Assembly: GCA_022702705.1 (NCBI GenBank)
Contig: CM040423.1
Coordinates: 113,393,738-113,457,737, forward strand
Origin: Papilionanthe hookeriana x Papilionanthe teres
Lineage: Eukaryota > Streptophyta > Magnoliopsida > Asparagales > Orchidaceae
Length of the DNA: 64,000 nt
Direction of reading: 5' to 3'
Position 1 is the stretch's first letter; the number at the start of each line of letters is the position of its first letter. The notes below the pieces were generated by a model. The model ran no database searches, had not been told where the DNA came from, and saw only the letters and a program-made list of their open reading frames with translations. The translations under genes were made by a program, and so were the position numbers. Positions 60,076 to 64,000 of this stretch are shown here, in pieces.

Positions 60076-62226
60076 ATAACATCACTTAAGACATAAAGAA
60101 TTCAAAATAAATGTAAAGCGACTTGAACACTTATTCAAATTTAAACCCTTTAGCTTAAATCGAATCATTTGAATACTTAATTTACCCTTGAAAGCTTTGA
60201 TTATTATAACTCTAAATGGAACATCAAATGAAGTGTTATCTCACTCATAGGATATTCGAATGTCCTAGTTCAGCTGAGCGAAGTTAACAAGACTTGAAAA
60301 CCTCGGACGATCGATTCATTTATATAATTAAATTCATTTGGACTTAAAACAATCCTAGAAAATATTGAAAAGATGTTTAAGATTCTTCTTAAGCACTTCC
60401 TCGATATGATAGGATATTTATAAGAACGATTGGACTTAATTGTCCTTTGATGAAGAAAATCGTCCTCGAACAACAAAAAACACGAAAGAACATCAGACGT
60501 CATAAGAGTTGACTAGCTATAGGATTAGGAATTTGGTAGAAAACCATAACCCTTCCCTTAGCTTTACTAGGGACTTGCTTAAATATTCTAATTGTGTTTT
60601 AAGTGCGGCTTGGGATGACGGGAAGACCCTCCAGGGTACGCTTTTATTTTTTATTGCAATTTGCTCTCTTGCGATTTACTTCCCTGCGATTTACTTTATT
60701 GCGAGATGCACTTTACTTTTCTTGCATGATAAAACAAGCTGTTGCATGAAAACCCGCACCTTTAGGATAGTCCCTAAAAGCTGAAACCAAAACTAAGTTA
60801 AAAGTCATTGCAAGATAAAATTCACGCCATGCAACATTTCAAAATATAAAACAACTCGAAATTTAATCACAAACGGAACACAAAACTACGATTACAACTA
60901 AATTAAAACGTCATGTTGGATGATCGGGAATACCTTGGATGATGTAACCTACGTGTTGCTAACGGGATTTCCAGCGGTCTAAATGAAAGTGTGGAACTCA
61001 TTCGAGTTGAGTTTAGCAAATTCATGCGGGACTTAAGTGAATCCGATAAAAATAATGATGCGGAAGGATGGAACCAGTGGGATCTTAGCCGGTGTCGTTA
61101 TAATCAACTTTAAGATTTGTTTTAATTAAAACGTAAAAAACACTTGGAAATTAAGATTTTCTCTAAACCAAAACACTTTTCTCATCCCACGATTTATGAT
61201 TTCTAAAACTAAACCTGCTGACGACAAGGAGCTTGGAGCATGGTGGGCGGCACGGCCATCGTCGTCGGCAAAACTTGAACTATTTCAGCAAAACTTTCCT
61301 AGAATTAAATAACGAAGCCATAGGACTTCGAGGTAGTTTGCACTAGTGCAGCTATAAATCCTCGACCTTTTCGTTAGGCACTTGCATAATCATTTTATGC
61401 AAATTAAGCCCTAACCGGTCTTAGGATTCCGGAGGTAGTCGTCAGATACGACAACAAACCCTCGCATCTTCTAGAAATTTATTTGTTTGATTTTATCATA
61501 CAAATATAAGCCCTAATTAATTAAAATTGGCGAAGATCAAAACATTTAAATAAGTATTAGGACTTTCCTAAACTCAAGCCGAAACGATAGGATAGTCGGG
61601 AAATTACCGAAGTTCACTTCGAATCGGTGATTTCTCCTACCTTTCTTCCTTTGGATTCACAAAACAAAATGTTCCAAAATTTGATCCATTCCCGATTGAA
61701 ATTCCAAAATTCGATCTTTGAAAACCTTAAACTTTGAAATTCTTGAAAGCGAGTTATTGATTATTATCGAGAGTTTTCTTAGGTGATTCCGTCACTTAAG
61801 ATGTAATTAAGCTATAGGGGCTTGCCCTTATAGGGAATTTTAAAGAACCCGGGTAATATAAACCCTGTTTGATACTTTCATATTAAGCGGGGGAATTTGT
61901 CGGCTTATAAAATTGGTTCGCGAGACCGAACGGATGTCACAAAACTTCTGGTTTATTTGATCGAGCCCCACCATCGAGCGGTGTGTCTATCCTTAGGGAT
62001 AGATACACGGTTTGTGGTGCGGTGCTCGTTTATATAAACTATTTGGGATGTGAGATCGGTTTAATCTCATATCTTAAAACTTTCAAATTTAAAAATTATT
62101 TTCAAAGCCAAATACTACTTTCTAAATTATATATATATTTAAATCAAATTTAAAATTTAAATTCGCCGACAACACGGTAGGCGGCCCCCGCTTTAAAATA
62201 CAATACGACCTAAAATATGCGAGACC

Positions 62227-62252
62227 AAATCACGGCGACTCACGTGAGGATC
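62227..62252 (+). other. Candidate primer binding site of element E
   Basis: aatcacggcgactcacgtga shares the core GGCGACTC and a following TG.GGATC with the TGGCGACTCCGCTGGGGATC-type primer sites I associate with Tat/Ogre elements. The match is imperfect and rests on memory of the motif. Confidence 0.4.
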
Positions 62253-63011
62253 ATTCCTCTCTCCATTATAATCGAAATAGTTACGCTTTCGAAAAATCGG
62301 TAGTGTATCCATGTCCCTAATGGATCGAACTACCCTTCTTTCCGTTGGAATACTATGTTCATTTCTATCTTGAACAAGTATAGCCAACATTCTCTCGGAT
62401 TTAGGAGCCGCTTGTTTAGACACCCCTAAACGAGAGAGGTTCGAGATCCTTTTACCTCATTTACGAGGTGGGGTGGACCCCCGATAGGTGTTAGTTTAGG
62501 AATGATCCTTCGAGTCGAGAAGTCTTGCTTAAGACTTTCTTTCCCTTTCAACTACGAATCGGATTCCTTACCTTCTCTACACCTTTGAACGTTACGTTCT
62601 AAATAAAAACGAAACCCTCTAATAAGTGATTCTTTTAACAAATGATTCTTTTTTTATAAATACATGAACAAAGAATAAGTTCGGACTTTTTTCAATTCCT
62701 TTCTTTTCGTCTAAAGAAAAGAAGCATAACAGGACGACGACCGGAATCTACCTTGCGGAAATGGAAGCCCCGGCTGATTTTCTCCTTCACCAACGTGATT
62801 GGACTTCGGCATGTCTATAGGGATGAGCTGCCCGACAATGGGGTCATCGATTTGGACGAGTTGATTTAGCTACGAACGTCGAGGTCACCGACGTCTCCCT
62901 CTTTGCAGCGACGAACAAGGTATACGGAGGCGAGGAACCACGCGCGAGTTCGACCTTAGGTCGACCCAAGAGTTTCCTCCCTGCAAGGGTCCGGACTAGG
63001 AGAATGCTTGC
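62253..63011 (+). other. Leader of element E internal region
   Basis: There is an abrupt change from about 30% to near 45-50% GC. No homology to A-D is seen and no credible ORF. The minus-strand ORF that spans the LTR end and this segment is treated as chance. Confidence 0.35.
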
Positions 63012-63548
63012 TTGTCCGCGGGAGGAGCTGTTCTCACTACCCCCAGCTGGTCCAGTTGTTTGCACTTGCCCGAGCTTACGCGAATCGAAGGGAAAGGAAT
63101 CCGAGGCTATGATAAGCACATTCGCAGTGGAGGGTACGGATCTTCTGTAAGACCTTACGTGCTTCGAAATCGGGTCCGGTTCGAAGATTCCTTCGACACA
63201 AAGACCCGAAGAAGAAATAGAAATAGAAGGATCGCCGGGGAAGCCGGAGAACTGCTTGAGATTGCCTTCTGGAGGAAATTCCCGAGTTGCCGAGAATATG
63301 CACGGTTACCGGAATATACACCTTTGCTGACTACATACCACTTTTGGGAGGAAGCGAGGTTCCATCCCCTCTCGCCGCGGAGGATGAGGAGAATGTTCGA
63401 AAGATTGCTGCCACATTACCACGGCCCGCATACTACGACGATAGCCGCGAAAAGAATCGGAACTACGTCGTTTGCTCGACTGCAAACTTTGGTAGAAAAG
63501 GCTAGCAAGGAAGGAAAAGCGCCGTGTCGGAAATTCTACGAAGGATAG
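63012..63548 (+). CDS. Unrecognised ORF in element E internal region
   Basis: An open frame of 178 codons, rich in Arg (RFEDSFDTKTRRRNRNRR, then SPRRMRRMFERLLPHYHG). I recognise no domain. It lies about 0.8 kb after the candidate primer site, where giant Tat/Ogre-type elements can carry an extra ORF ahead of gag, so an ORF1-like or early gag role is possible but unproven. GC-rich sequence gives long chance ORFs, and overlapping frames on both strands are also open here. The frame could also be disturbed by the small indels noted for this end of the window. Confidence 0.2.
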   Translation: MSAGGAVLTTPSWSSCLHLPELTRIEGKGIRGYDKHIRSGGYGSSVRPYVLRNRVRFEDSFDTKTRRRNRNRRIAGEAGELLEIAFWRKFPSCREYARLPEYTPLLTTYHFWEEARFHPLSPRRMRRMFERLLPHYHGPHTTTIAAKRIGTTSFARLQTLVEKASKEGKAPCRKFYEG

Positions 63549-64000
63549 GGCGGGTGCCGGTCGAATCCCGTCTTGGGCCTCGAGTAGAACCCGCCGTCAT
63601 GATAGAAAAGCCAAGCGAGAGAATGAAGGCTAGCCGCTTTGTCGTAGTATCGGGGTTACGGATTAGGGAGGATACCACCTTCCGGCATTTGGCCGATAGA
63701 CCATGCGGTCCTAGACCTCCTGTTGCCTAGAAGGATGGTGTGGCGTCCCACTACGGGGCGATTGAGGCGAAACGACGGCCGAGAGAAAGTCTCGCCGGGA
63801 GGTGGAATGCGAAGAAAGTGCTCTTTGCGATGAAGGGGACTCGTGAAAAAAGGACCCGGCGACCATCGCATGACAACCACAAAGATACACGAAAGCTCCG
63901 CTAGAAGATGCCATGGAAAAGTTGAGAACCGACATCCGAGCGGTTGGCGAAAGAAAAGAGAAGAAAAGTTCGGAGATGAGATCGACTCATCGGAATTCAT
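63549..64000. other. Unassigned GC-rich end of window
   Basis: Open frames exist on both strands (for example 63656-64000 minus, open at the window edge). None shows a motif I can name. Confidence 0.3.

Larger units (their letters stand above)
54855..62226 (+). mobile_element. Giant LTR, copy 4 (likely 5' LTR of element E)
   Basis: It starts TGTTGACC. The end is slightly altered (tatgcgagacca instead of tatgccgaca), so the last base is uncertain by a few positions. It is collinear with the inner copy throughout. It keeps CpG where other copies show TpG or CpA, but also shows many 1-2 base indels clustered around CG. Confidence 0.85.
54855..64000 (+). mobile_element. Element E: probable giant-LTR retrotransposon, 5' part
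   Basis: A complete giant LTR (54855 to about 62226) is followed by a primer-site-like sequence and a GC- and CpG-rich region unlike any flank of C. If E were a solo LTR, the LTR of C should resume after a TSD of about actac, and it does not. The simplest reading is the 5' LTR plus the start of the internal region of a full element, with the rest beyond the window. The type of primer site suggests the Tat/Ogre side of Ty3/gypsy, with modest confidence. A rearrangement or assembly join at 62226 is the alternative. Confidence 0.55.

Noticed and set aside
62193..62423. 76-codon minus-strand ORF spanning the LTR end, considered as an organelle-derived fragment
   Set aside because: It crosses the LTR boundary and I could match it to no plastid or mitochondrial gene. 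The segment is better explained as the leader of element E, although an organelle origin is not excluded.
62253..64000. Host gene or mitochondrial insertion in the GC-rich right end
   Set aside because: No recognised protein, no exon structure and no organelle motif. A primer-site-like sequence at its left edge favours a retrotransposon interior.

Overview
The window looks like nuclear DNA of a flowering plant. This rests on Athila-type Ty3/gypsy gag-pol sequences, tRNA-Asp-type primer sites, and plant-style LTRs that are rich in A+T and poor in CpG. I could not name the species. I found no host gene, tRNA, rRNA or other cellular gene. Nearly the whole window is nested LTR retrotransposons, as expected of pericentromeric or other old heterochromatin.

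The layout can be solved from LTR ends and 5-bp target-site duplications (TSDs). Element C (+, visible at 49192-54854) is the oldest host. Element A (+, 6439-49191, 5' LTR cut by the window's left insertion) sits in C. Element B (-, 8872-36762, TSD tgatc) sits in the protease of A. A 7.3-kb giant LTR (9546-24246, TSD tggat) sits in the 3' LTR of B. A second, intact 7.38-kb giant LTR (11027-18404, TSD atgac) sits inside that one. This is five levels of nesting. A further giant LTR (1-6438) lies in the 5' LTR of A. A truncated minus-strand Athila-like element D (42609-44952) lies in the 3' region of A. A fourth giant LTR (54855 to about 62226) interrupts the 3' LTR of C. It is followed by a tRNA-type primer site and a GC- and CpG-rich segment, so it is probably the 5' LTR of a full giant-LTR element, E, that runs off the right edge.

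A, B, C and D belong to one Athila-like group. Their shared plan is LTR (1.6-1.8 kb), PBS, gag, protease, RT, RNase H, integrase, then one to three extra 3' ORFs ('ORF3a/b/c') that resemble the 'putative plant transposon protein' family. A purine tract, a (AAAAG)n tract in A and C, and the terminal PPT follow. All coding regions are broken. RT catalytic aspartates are replaced in both A and B, B has lost its protease aspartate, and many stops are simple transitions.

The most interesting material is of five kinds. First, the giant 7.3-7.4-kb LTR family has a TATA box, a candidate splice donor about 424 bp downstream, and conserved hairpins. Second, ORF3 modules are repeated in tandem. Third, GC-rich inverted repeats of changing sequence but constant structure recur in LTRs and before most ORF3 modules. 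Fourth, a second polypurine tract lies about 0.85-0.9 kb inside the terminal one. Fifth, PBS-like copies are fossilised inside LTR ends.
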